Below are positions 12,247 through 21,100 of a stretch of 29,008 nt of DNA, one piece after another (the stretch's first letter is position 1; each line of letters opens with the position of its first letter). The notes beneath the pieces are model-generated. The model was given only the letters and a program-made list of their open reading frames with translations, searched no databases and was not told where the DNA came from. The position numbers and the translations under genes were made by a program. The stretch comes from Ectocarpus siliculosus (lineage: Eukaryota > Sar > Phaeophyceae > Ectocarpales > Ectocarpaceae), in NCBI GenBank assembly GCA_000310025.1, contig FN649749.1, positions 843,036 through 872,043 on the forward strand, in the 5' to 3' direction.

Positions 12247-12467
12247 GCCATCAACAACAAGAACCAACAACAGGAACACGATCAAGAACAACGCCATCAA
12301 CAACAAGACCAAGAACAACGCCATCGGCAACAACAACCCTCGTCCGTATCGTATCGTACCTGCCGCAGGTCGACGAAGGTGGAAAGCACCTCCAGCTCCC
12401 ATTCCTCGCTCGGCAGCAAGTACTCCGGACAAGCCGGCACGGGCTCAGTCGACGGCATGTAAAGAGT
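5713..12467 (-). CDS. GEMIN2: GEMIN2 / SIP1 homologue (SMN complex subunit), 5' end missing
   Basis: Eight minus-strand exons in transcript order, 12467-12360, 11497-11350, 10418-10157, 8940-8688, 8271-8210, 7459-7401, 6618-6560 and 5799-5713 (stop TCA on plus at 5713-5715), join in phase to 345 residues. GEMIN2 binds SMN and the Sm proteins during snRNP core assembly in the cytoplasm. Family landmarks appear in order: EEWELEVLSTFVDLRQ (the W...F..+R helix), GWHIFCLG, GTPPTMRLAMQFDQ then VLTQKVLAFHADWL, the hallmark WIYTLLACLEKPLGS, TAALVREILRRCCSQRA, and a terminal LPALNIITAITGRFF. Exons 5-8 are the firmest, because every junction restores a conserved segment. A ~170-residue insertion between FCLG and GTPP carries Gln20 and Ala/Thr/Ser-rich sequence; human GEMIN2 has about 30 residues there. 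The donor at 11350 is one of two possible. The N-terminal exons fall in damaged sequence or the gap above 12467. Confidence 0.75.
6375..6546. repeat. Two-copy ~90-bp tandem repeat in a GEMIN2 intron
   Basis: Copies at about 6375-6451 and 6465-6546 share TATACCACA, CAACCCACC, the run CATGGTACAAGATACGACAC and the AAACAGAGAGG end. The spacing is 90-93 bp. The repeat lies in the last GEMIN2 intron (5800-6559). Confidence 0.85.
6921..7163 (-). mobile_element. MITE-like element, copy 1, in a GEMIN2 intron
   Basis: The left end (CCGTAGGTGACATGACATG then ACACAAGGTACCACACTCCC) pairs imperfectly with the right end (GGGGTGTTTGGCATCTTGTGTCC, ending near 7151-7163). The core 7019-7110 is clearly homologous, on the opposite strand, to the core of the elements at 23076-23591: CGGAAAGCTGTCGAAGAGAC here against GTCTCGTCGAGAGCTTTTCG there. 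In the sense direction of GEMIN2 its orientation equals that of the ankyrin-intron copies in their host gene. No transposase is encoded, so a non-autonomous element is inferred. The exact ends and target duplication are unclear. Confidence 0.6.
7198..7340. repeat. 42-bp minisatellite, about 3.5 copies
   Basis: Units start at CAGAGCAAACAGACGTCC (7198, 7240, 7282, with a last partial copy at 7331). The first two periods are exactly 42 bp; the third unit has a 7-bp ATACCAA slip. It lies in a GEMIN2 intron between the MITE-like element and exon 7401-7459. Confidence 0.9.
8042..8150. repeat. (GA)n and (GACA)n simple repeat
   Basis: GA-rich tract followed by seven tandem GACA units (about 8085-8113) and further GA repeats, in the GEMIN2 intron 7460-8209. 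The rest of that intron, from 7460, shows no supported exon. Confidence 0.9.
8590..8687. repeat. 10-bp CACAGCATAG minisatellite running into a (CA)n tract at a 5' splice site
   Basis: About eight units of CACAGCATAG or GACAGCATAG (8590-8667) are followed by (CA)n to 8687. On the GEMIN2 sense strand the intron that follows exon 8940-8688 therefore begins directly with (GT)n, so the microsatellite supplies the GT donor itself. Confidence 0.85.
9031..10156 (-). repeat. 1.1-kb intronic repeat array (59-bp minisatellite plus ~120-bp parent unit)
   Basis: The array fills most of GEMIN2 intron 8941-10156. Read in the gene's sense, the parent unit is (GT)n, a T-rich stretch, then GCATCGACCGCGCTAACCGG, then a segment ending CTTCTAAATGCCATTAACT. 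The best copy spans 10156-10018 and starts at the donor. Partial copies centre on 9049, 9160, 9403, 9460, 9575 and 9627. From 9675 there are four 59-bp units (9675, 9734, 9793, 9852) and two decayed ones (9911, 9965), all with TTAGCGACGTCGATCAT and CA-rich filler. The motif is shared with 20526-20930. Confidence 0.85.
10294..10353 (-). repeat. Uninterrupted (CAG)20, encoding polyglutamine in GEMIN2
   Basis: Sixty bases of pure CTG on the plus strand read as twenty CAG codons (Gln20) in GEMIN2 exon 10418-10157. It sits between SPTSEPIDT and PIPPPASVTTTT. The lack of synonymous CAA interruptions suggests a recent, length-variable expansion. Confidence 0.85.
10480..10735. repeat. Imperfect CAG/GCA-rich low-complexity tract
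   Basis: Irregular AGCAGCAGC and GTAGTAG repeats, including three 21-bp units CAGCAGCCAGTAGCAGCACCA (about 10650-10735). In the model used here it lies inside GEMIN2 intron 10419-11349. It stays open on the minus strand as Ala/Thr/Leu-rich peptide, so partial translation cannot be ruled out. Confidence 0.75.
12160..12245. repeat. CAA/CAG trinucleotide tract in a GEMIN2 intron
   Basis: AACAACAGCAACAGC-type repeats grade into a run of about twelve CAG units ending near 12243. They lie in intron 11498-12359. More CAACAAC-rich sequence continues to about 12335. Confidence 0.85.
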
Positions 12468-12494
12468 CTGGCGGAGGCGTAACCAACACATTAC

Positions 12495-13041
12495 GGGAGG
12501 GGGGGGGGGGGGGGGGGGGGGCAACGGCAAAAAAAACCGGGAAAAAAGAAAATTGTGAAAACCCCCCCCCCCAAAAAAGTTTGCCCAAACCAAAAAAAAG
12601 GGCCCCGAAAAAAAAATTTTTTTATCCATCCAATCAATTAGGGGGGGCCCCAGGGAACAAAGAAACTTTTTCCAAAATTTAAAACCGGGTTACCCGGGGG
12701 AAAAAAAGGGAGGGCCTGGTTAAAAAAAGAGCCCAAAAATTTAACCCTTTAATTTTTTGGGCCCCCCGGTTTTTTTTTGGGCCCGCGGGGGAGGGGGGCC
12801 CTCCCCCCCCCGGGAAAATCCCCCATTTCATCCCGGTAAGGAACCAAAAAAGGAAAGGGTTTCCAAAACGAAAAGGGGGGGGGCAACAATAACGGGGGGG
12901 GAGCCCCCCAAGGCCCGCCCCCTGTTAGAAACCCCCCCCCCTTTCAGGGGGAACCCGGTTCCCGGGGGCAAGGCAAACCTAATTCAAAAAAAAAAAAAAA
13001 AAAAATACCCCCCTTCCCCCAAAAATTTTTGCCTGTTAAGA
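12495..13041. other. Homopolymer-distorted, probably low-quality assembled sequence
   Basis: From a poly-G run onward nearly every base occurs in stretched runs (G6-G20, C6-C10, A5-A20, T5-T9), unlike either flank. This pattern is typical of low-quality read ends placed beside a scaffold gap. Open frames here should not be trusted. The missing GEMIN2 N-terminal exons would be expected here or in the gap. Confidence 0.75.
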
Positions 13042-13141
13042 NNNNNNNNNNNNNNNNNNNNNNNNNNNNNNNNNNNNNNNNNNNNNNNNNNNNNNNNNNN
13101 NNNNNNNNNNNNNNNNNNNNNNNNNNNNNNNNNNNNNNNNN
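13042..13141. other. Assembly gap of 100 N
   Basis: Exactly 100 N, a conventional placeholder for a gap of unknown size. Confidence 0.99.
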
Positions 13142-13250
13142 GGTTCAGGCCAGTTGTTACAAAAAAAAATTCCGATTTGGAATCCGGGGGATCGACAGAA
13201 AATGCTTAACCATCCACAAACAATAGGAGGTCTGCGTACTGGGCAGCAAG

Positions 13251-13690
13251 CAGAGAGCACCAAAGCGCTTTGTCAGATCGTCCTCGCCTCACAGACCCCT
13301 GTTTGTCATCTAACCGGTAAGGCTGTACACTCCACTACTGTGAGCTTCTCGGAGCCAAGTTTGGGCAGCTAGAGTGCAGTGTGCGCAGAGCATGCCTCGG
13401 ATATGAAAGAAAATTCATGATTCCCAGTTAGGGGATTCCAACCAACTCCAGTTGGGAATATTCATGAGGAATTCCAACCACGATCGTCCCAACATTTCCA
13501 AATTGGAACTCCTACTTTACGAGCATGATTAACACAAACTTGCACCCCAGCCCCCCAAACTTGGCTCAAAGAGGCTCAAAGCAATGCACTGTGCCGCCTC
13601 GAAGGTTTGATTGCGAACGGGTCTCTGTGAGGCGAGTGCTGAGTGCCAAAGCGCGTCTGCGTGCTTTTCCAAACAAGTGAGCACAACTCC
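13251..13690. mobile_element. Fold-back element with ~120-bp diverged inverted arms
   Basis: The left arm (13251-13372) and the reverse complement of the right arm (about 13552-13690) align along their length. They share GCGCTTTG, CTCGCCTCACAGA, ACCxxTGTTTG/ACCCGTTCG and the end GAGCCAAGTTTGGG. The 180-bp middle is AT-richer, with repeated ATTCCAACCA and GGAATATTCATGAGGAATTCC. No protein is encoded. A third arm-like copy is at 16511-16640. I infer a non-autonomous fold-back or MITE-type element. Confidence 0.6.
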
Positions 13691-13785
13691 TGCGACCTCG
13701 TGTGGGTTTGGATGTAAAAGGCGTAAATTCGGGATTACAAATTGGAAAAACTCTCCGTAACAACAGGCCTTAAGAGAGACTATTT

Positions 13786-14036
13786 ACGAGAGTACAATCG
13801 GTTTGTCACGCCTCTGGCCGATGTGTATGCCCAGGTGCAACAGGAGGCAACGTCGAGGGGGGGGGGGGGGGGTACGCACACAGCAGATGTGGGAGTGTTT
13901 GATTGCTTGATGTGTTGTGGTGGTGACTAATACGAGATTATTCGAGACAAATTGCGGATATAAGAGAGTAAAATCGGTTTGTCACGCCTGCCCTGGCCGA
14001 TGTGTATGCAGATAGGTGCAACAGGAGGCACGGCGG
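13786..14036 (+). repeat. Tandem duplication, ~176-bp spacing
   Basis: GAGAGTACAATCGGTTTGTC, GGCCGATGTGTATGC and AGGTGCAACAGGAGGCA occur at 13789-13854 and again at 13965-14033 with few changes. A G16 run (about 13857-13872) sits between them. The first copy reads LREYNRFVTPLADVYAQ in one frame; the second copy does not keep that frame, so coding is not supported. Confidence 0.8.
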
Positions 14037-14233
14037 CTTCTACCCCTAGCAGAACACCCTTCTTGTAAAAACAAGCAAAATAAGTGGAAGCAAATAACGA
14101 AACAGAACAAAATATTGCAGAGTTCTGGTCCTCGATCATCGGACGGCCGGCGCTAACGAGGGTGGTGGTGGAGAGAGGCGGAGAGACAGAGATAGAGCAC
14201 AGATACGCACAGAGGGGAAACAAAACAGCAAAC

Positions 14234-14638
14234 ATGCAGATTGTAAAACGCAGGGCACGCTCCTTAGGTAGGTACAGCAGTAGTGTGGTGGACCACTGGG
14301 TGATGCTGGATGTCAACGGCAGAGTGTGTGCTTTCAACATGGGGGTCAACGGTCAAGTGAAGCGAGACTTTGCCACCTCTCTCTTTTTGTGAAACTGCTG
14401 ACCCCGCTTTTGTGTCCAGGGCCAGAGATCGACATACTTCTTGCCGTATCAGCCAGCACGCGGAGGCTCGGGAGTCGCGGGTCAAGGCAAGAGGTCCACG
14501 GCGTGTCCAGCGGATACATACGCGGATCCCAACACTCAAGCCTTCCCATCCGACATAGCTGTGCGACTGAGATCGACGAGGAACAGAAGCCTCTTCTTGC
14601 GCACGGCATCATGGAATAGCTACTGCTGTAGCGCTTGA
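14234..14638 (+). CDS. Possible small two-exon gene, unknown function
   Basis: I do not recognise the product. ATG at 14234 opens MQIVKRRARSLGRYSSS and a VDHWVMLDVNGRVCAFNMG stretch. Splicing 14357-14419 (GTGAAG...TGTCCAG, 63 nt, phase 0, with CTGAC and a pyrimidine tract before the acceptor) joins it to STYFLPYQPARGGSGV and a basic, cysteine-ended tail (NSYCCSA, stop TGA 14636-14638). The total is about 113 residues. Without splicing the first frame stops at 14390. AATAAATAAA follows the stop codon directly. The intron is short for this window, and a longer upstream extension of the same frame (to about 14084) lacks an ATG. Confidence 0.35.
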
Positions 14639-14640
14639 AC

Positions 14641-14650
14641 AATAAATAAA
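14641..14650 (+). promoter_or_regulatory. Possible polyadenylation signal (AATAAATAAA)
   Basis: Overlapping AATAAA-type hexamers begin two bases after the stop codon of the possible small gene. Between here and 15175 I see no further feature except an open frame on the plus strand with no clear start. Confidence 0.35.
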
Positions 14651-15175
14651 AACGATGACCGCAAAGCTCATCCTCTTGGCTAGAGCCAACTTCCCAGCCG
14701 TGTTTGCCACACTGTCACATTACTGCTCGTCTGCCCAGGCGCCCCACACCACACCCACACCCACATGCTTACGCTAAACGGCAGATCTTGGGAGAATTGG
14801 AGTGTTTACCACACTTGTTCTCTATATGTTCACCCGCCCCAAGAGCAGACAACAGGACCCCCTTCTGCCTCCCGAAGCACGCCTTACCTCAGATTCTTTG
14901 AGGGTTGCCTCCCCTTCCTCAGCGTCGCCAACAAACAGGGCAGGGCGCTCCATCCGACTGCTCAGATCAGAGCAGGGCGGGTGCGAGACACACCTGCAGC
15001 AGACTGGGGAGGCCTGCAGAATGATTTTTTGAATATGACAGGTACCCAATACTATCCAGCCGCAGGGCCTCCGGTGGCCTTTCGCCGTGCTGATCAGCCC
15101 GGTCAGCCCGACCACAGACCAGCCGACAGCCCTGACAACCAGAGAGAGAGGGGCGCGCTCTGTTGTTCTCTCGTG

Positions 15176-18100
15176 ATGCCTCGGCTGCTGTCGGAAGAGA
15201 TAGACGATGCCGTGCGAGAGGTCAAGTTTATAGAGGAGGCCCTGTCCGGCAGCGCCGGTTGCGACGCCGGGGGCAGCGGCTCGTACCTCGGGTTGACCGA
15301 CCGTGGGGCCTTGCTAGATTTGCTCCTTTGCGCCCGACGGCAGCTGAACCTTCTCCGAGAGAAAGAGGTAGCAATCCTCAAGTCTTCTGCTGCTGCGGGG
15401 GGGCGATCCAATCAGCACTTTGGTGAGTTATGGGCACCCCGCCCGGCGTCGTGTGACCTCTCCGTGTTGCTGCTGTGCAGAATCGAGAGTCAGCACGAAC
15501 GTTGAAGTGTGTTTGGTTCGTCGTGACCCTCATCCATGTGTATTGGTCGATGATTGTCGTGGCGACCAGCGTACGTTGCTCTGTGTCTCTGCCCGGAAGC
15601 TAGGTCTTCTGAGCATCGTTTCCGTGTCGATGGCTGTTGGGAGGAGGTGTGCACTCATTGTTGTGGCCGCTACCAATCGCCTTCCTATGAGCCATCTGGC
15701 TGGCTCTAACGCCTGGTGTGTGACATAGTCTCCCGTCTAGAGGGTTCTCGGAATCTGGAATTGTTCCACTCAAAAGAGAGCTGCAACCAAGAGACGAGGG
15801 GGGGGGGGTCTGTAGACACCAAATCAGTCCACGCCGGTAGGGCTATAGGCCAGCAAGAGCCTGGCACGGCTACGGTAGCGACGATAAGTTGACTGCTCTG
15901 TACCGACCTCAATCATCGGGTGTTGAGGAGAATCTGCGGCAGGATACGTAACAAGCCATATGCGGTGAGAAGCCGACTAGACCAGCGCGCCGAAAATACA
16001 AATTCCAGTGGCCAAAAAAATAAAAAAGGGAACGAGAGCAGCTGTTGTTGCCCGTGCCTTGTGTGCCATTCCCGGTCGAACATAAAAATGGTGTGGATAA
16101 GGAATTGTCATGTCCGTCCAGCTTGATGGTCACGTCACTCTTTTGGGTGTATGGATACATATGCGTAATAGCCGGAGCACGATGGCCGTCCGGCTGTGTC
16201 TCAGCCAGCGTCATGTGCACGGTACACGTCACCGAGCGGGACCTGAAGAATCTGAGAGCCGCTGGGCTTGGATACACCCGCAAGCACGTTAAAAAAGAAA
16301 ACTTCATTGAAGAGTTGAACTCGGAGTCGGATGACGACATGGTTGGGAAGAAATAATAGGTAGGGAGAGGAAATGTTAATGTTCCACTCTGCCTGCATTA
16401 ACGTTGCTAGATAAATCTATCAAGGACTCTTTGCTGCTGTGGAAGCGATGCATTTGTTGTGTTTTGTGTAGGAAAAAAGAAAAAAACAGGAGTTGTTCTG
16501 CGCACTGGGTTGGAAACAAGGCAGCCTGACGCGCTTCATTACTCAGTGCTCGCCTCACAGTCACCCGTTCGCAGTCAACGCTTAGAGGATGCTGTTCACC
16601 CCACTTGTTGTGAGCCTTTCTCGTAGCTTGACGGGGAATGTGCGCACGAGAGAATGCGTCGGATTGTACACAGAGTTAGCTAATTTTCCGTGGTGTCCGG
16701 TTTGAAAGTTTCAAGATTTCCCGATTGGAAGTCATGATATTTTTTTAGTCTCTACTTTTTCTCTCGTTTCGTGGCACTGCGTGGGGGGATCGACGATTTA
16801 GCGAGCGCGAATGCGAAGCTCCGCGCGAGGAGACGCTATCGAGATAATGAGATCATCCTCATCCTCGGAGGAGTTAAGTCACGATCGGTGGAGGCGCGTT
16901 CTCTCTGTCGAAGATGACGCTATCTAGCTCCGCGTCTGCAGCACGCGCCCGGAGTACTGATGAAGCCGACCAAGATGCGAAGGAGCTTGCTGCCATAACG
17001 GTGATGGCGACCCAAGCCAACTCGGCTGCCGTCCGTGAAAACAAAAACGCTTCCCTCGAAGAAGCGTTCGGGGAACGGTTCTCGAACCGTTCTTCTAGAT
17101 GCATGTGTATGTATATGCGGTTTGATTGTCACGGACCGCGGCTGAGTTGGCTTGGATCGCCACGGCCGTGGTGGCAGCAAGCTCCTGCGCATCTTGGTCG
17201 GCTTCATCAGTACTCCGGGCGCGTACTGCAGACGCGGCACGCTGACGCGGAATGTTTGTTTGGTCCACGCGCATAGCAACCCCTAAGGCCCTGATGAGGA
17301 ATATCGCTTGTTGACGAAACTTTTTAGAAAAGCAGTGCTCGCTGGTAGTCTTTGTTTGCTCTCTTTGGTAGACTGAACAAAGGGAGTGGCGACACCTCCT
17401 TGCAGAGAGGGGCCGTTAAGACGACGTCCCCGGGTAGTTCCATCCTAGGGAGTTGCAGCTCCCGCCGTGACCTGATAATCTTGCCTAGATCTACCCACCG
17501 TTCACATCCTCGCACTCACACCCCCGAACACTTCAGCCCACGGTGGCGGTTGTGCAGATAGTTGTGCAGATATGTACATGGAAATCCCCGGATACGACTT
17601 GAGCCAATTCCAGAATTCGAAGCTCGCCAACGAAGCACAGCTACATCAGATGAACAAAGGATCATCGTCGTGAAGTGAACACAATGGGGGTGTGTGCGAC
17701 ACCTCAGGGACCATGAAACGGCAACGTTCCCTGATGGTTCCATCCGAGGGAGTTGCACCCCATGCCATTCCCCGACAGCAGAGTTTCCTCCAGCAGCAAA
17801 TCTACCGCTGAGGTTTTACGTACTCCAGTCCGATAACGCAGTGGTGCCCCCCGTTTGCCCCCCGACCGTCACTGATGCTCTCGAAAAAAACGAAGAACCT
17901 TCGCCGTCGGCTGCTACGGGGGTTTGCCAACCCGGAGGAGGCGTTAGCGACACAAGAAGGCTCTCGGACGTGACGACTTGGATGTCGTGCAGGAGTCTGC
18001 TGGACAGCATGGGCGTGGGGGACATCCGTCTTGTGCACTCGGCGGTGCCAAGAGGTAAGATGACCGGCGACCAAAGGGGTGGGGGCGGAGAGGCCAGCAG

Positions 18101-21100
18101 CAGCACCCGAGAGAAGGGAAACGCGAAATTGCAAGAGATGTATGGATGGAGATGGTTTAGGAAACAAAAAAGAAAATGCACCCACACAGCTAGGATATGC
18201 GCGTGACCCCCCCTTTTTTTTGCGTTCGCGTGCGTACACCGACTATTATTCGGTTTTTCGCTCACCACAACAAAGGTACTTCGCCATAACGATGCCAAAC
18301 CTTGTTTGGCGGCTTGATATTAATAAACAGCACCCCGACAATCGATGCCACTACTATTAAGCTGGCTGCTGTAGGAGAGAAATATCAGCCTGTAGCGCCT
18401 CCCGACAGCGATCAAGTCCCTGAACCCCCCCCTCCCCGGGTGCATTCTCGGGTCAACGGCTCCATCAGCGGAGCTGAGCGTGATCGTCGACGCGTTGCAC
18501 CTGTTTCAATGGCCGGGGGCAGCCGCCGCAAGGGGCCTCGCCGCCGGCGCTCGATATCGGGCCGCCGGGGAGCAAGAACGGGCCGGGCTCCGTGCCTACC
18601 TGAACGCCATCATCCTCCCGGGGGACGCAAATGAGTGGGTCGTTCCTGTCGCGGGGGGGCAAGACCCCGGCGACGCGGCCGAAAGCGGCGGCCACGACAA
18701 TAACTCCTCCGACTTCTTGTCCGTACCGTGCGACGGTAGCTGGAGACGCCGCCGCCGCTCCGGCCATGCGGGGGACAGGTGGGCGGCGGCGACCGAGGGG
18801 GGGGGGGATACGCAAGGGGCAGTTCGCGGGGGGGTACCCTCCGCGGCGATCTGTCTCTCCGAGGCCATCAGCTGCGGGGGGCCCGCCTCCGGCTTGCGGG
18901 TGCTGTTGGAGGTGGTTCTGCCGGAGGCGACGTCGGCGTCCGCTAACGGCACCGCTATATCGAGCTGCAAGAACGGCGAAGACAACGGCTGTCGCCGTGG
19001 CAGAGGCAGCTGCCGCGGTGGGCTGTCGCCGCGTGCCGCGGGCGCGGGCGGGCAGCAGGCGGCGGGGCTGTACCGGGCGATCGGGGTCCTCGTTGCGGCG
19101 AACCGCCGGAGTCCGCTGACGAGGCCCGTGGTCGTGCTGACCGACCTGCAGGCCTCCTGGAAGCTGCTCTGGCTGGGCGGGGCGCGCTCGGGCCTGGCTC
19201 CGGCCGGAGAGGCGGCGGCGGCGGCGGAGGCGGCGGGGACGGCCTTCCACCATGCGGCAGCAACCACCGTCGACGGCGACGACGTTGACGTGTTTGTGTG
19301 GAGGATGAGTCCTCGCGATGCGATCTCGGTCGTACGCTCCATGCTGGATGAGGAGGCCGTGGGGTGGGACGGACAGGTCTCGTGGGCGCCTCGTCAAGGT
19401 GATGCTGTTGCTGCTCCTGCTGCTTCTGGGGGGGGCGGTACACACGGCGACGACGGCTTTCACGCTCTCGCATGGGCAAGCGAAGGAGCGGCAGGAAGAG
19501 GAGGAGGAGGAGGAGGTGGAGTTGCGGCAGGAGAATCAAAGGGCCCAATGCAATCGCTGAGAGACCGCCATCTCGTCGGCCGTCGCAACTTCGGCCGGCC
19601 TCATTCTTGTCCCCGCCACGGGGGCTCGCGGGCGGCTTCCTCCGCTGCTGCCGCCAACGGCGGCAGCGGCGGCGGCGGCGGGGGGGTAGAAGCCTACATG
19701 GGGGGAATCGGGCGCACCTCGAGCCCCCCGCTGGCGATGGAAATGGCGCTCCGCAGGGAGCACGCGTCTTCCTTCACGGGGAATAGCTTGCCCGGGCAGT
19801 GGACAGCAACGGGGGGTAGCTTTGGGGAGGGCGGGGAGTTCCCGCCGAGAGAGTGCCGAGCCTTTTCGGCCGGCGTTCAGCACGCTAGTGACGGGTTGGA
19901 CAGGGCGGCCGAGATGATGGGACGGCGGTCTACTTTTGCGAATCTCTACCCGCTCCATGGAGGAGGAGGAGGCGGCAACAGCGGAGGAGGAGGGGGAGCG
20001 GGGGACGAAGGGTACTCGGTTGACGATCGCTTCCGGGGGCGGCTTTCGAACGGTAATCATCATTCTACCAACGGCGGCGCAACGCCCAGAGAGCATCGGG
20101 GCGGCAGCTTCGACAACGACGGCAGAGGCTTATCAGACAACAGCAGCACTAGGCAGCGCTCCTTTACGGCCTCCTCCCCTCACACGCGACCGCTGTCACC
20201 GCCGTCTGCTCCGGTTAACCCGCTCGCCGACCCGACCGTCCTCCGGCACCTCATCCCCTTCGCCGCGGGGGACGGCTTTCTGTTCGTCGCCGGGATTTCC
20301 AGGAGCTGGAGAGATGCCTGGGGCGTCGAGCGGCCGCCGGAGACGGACACCGATGCCGCCGTGCAGTCGCCCTCTCGGCTGGGGTGGGCGAGGGCCAGTG
20401 GGCTGGGCTGGGGGCCGAGCGTGTGCGCGCGGGCTGCGTCGGGGGGGCACCTGGCGACGCTGCGGTACGCCAGGGCTCTGGGCTGCCCTTGGGACTGGAC
20501 TTGCTGCGCGCTGGCCACCACGAAGGTGCGGCATGTGTGTGTGTGTTTTTATTATTAGCATCGACCGCGCTAACCGGCTGACCAACGAAAATACGTCAGT
20601 CTCAGTGCGGGTGAAAACACAAAACACTTCTAAATGCCATTAACTGGTACCCCGTGAGGGTGTGCATGGGCGAGACTAACCTATTCTCCGGATCAAACAC
20701 AGAAACGGTAGCAACAGAAGAAAACTGCACTTGTCTACGACGGCTGCTACCTTGCACTCGATTTCGTTTTGGTGTGTGTGTGTGTGTTTGTCTTTGTTGT
20801 TGGCATCGACCGGCTTGTGAACAATGAAAAGACGGCAGTCTCAGTGCGGTCGAAAACAAAACCTGCCCGTGTGTATGTGTGTGTGTTATTTCTTAATTAG
20901 CATCCACCGCGCTAACCGGCTGACGAATGAAAAGACGCGTGTGTGTGCATGTGTGTGTATTTTTTTCTTGTTTTGCGGTGTTGATTGCGATGCTGGGGCG
21001 TGAATTGTGTGTGCGTTGTGTACGATATAGCCTAGAGCACGTTGCACCAAGGACACGGGAAGAAACGCCAAGTCATGGGTGTGTGCGGGGGGGGTTGTCC

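Noticed and set aside
18465-19463. 332-codon open frame on the minus strand
   Set aside because: It is a GC-rich shadow of the long plus-strand exon; its composition is Arg/Pro-rich and it shows no family motifs.
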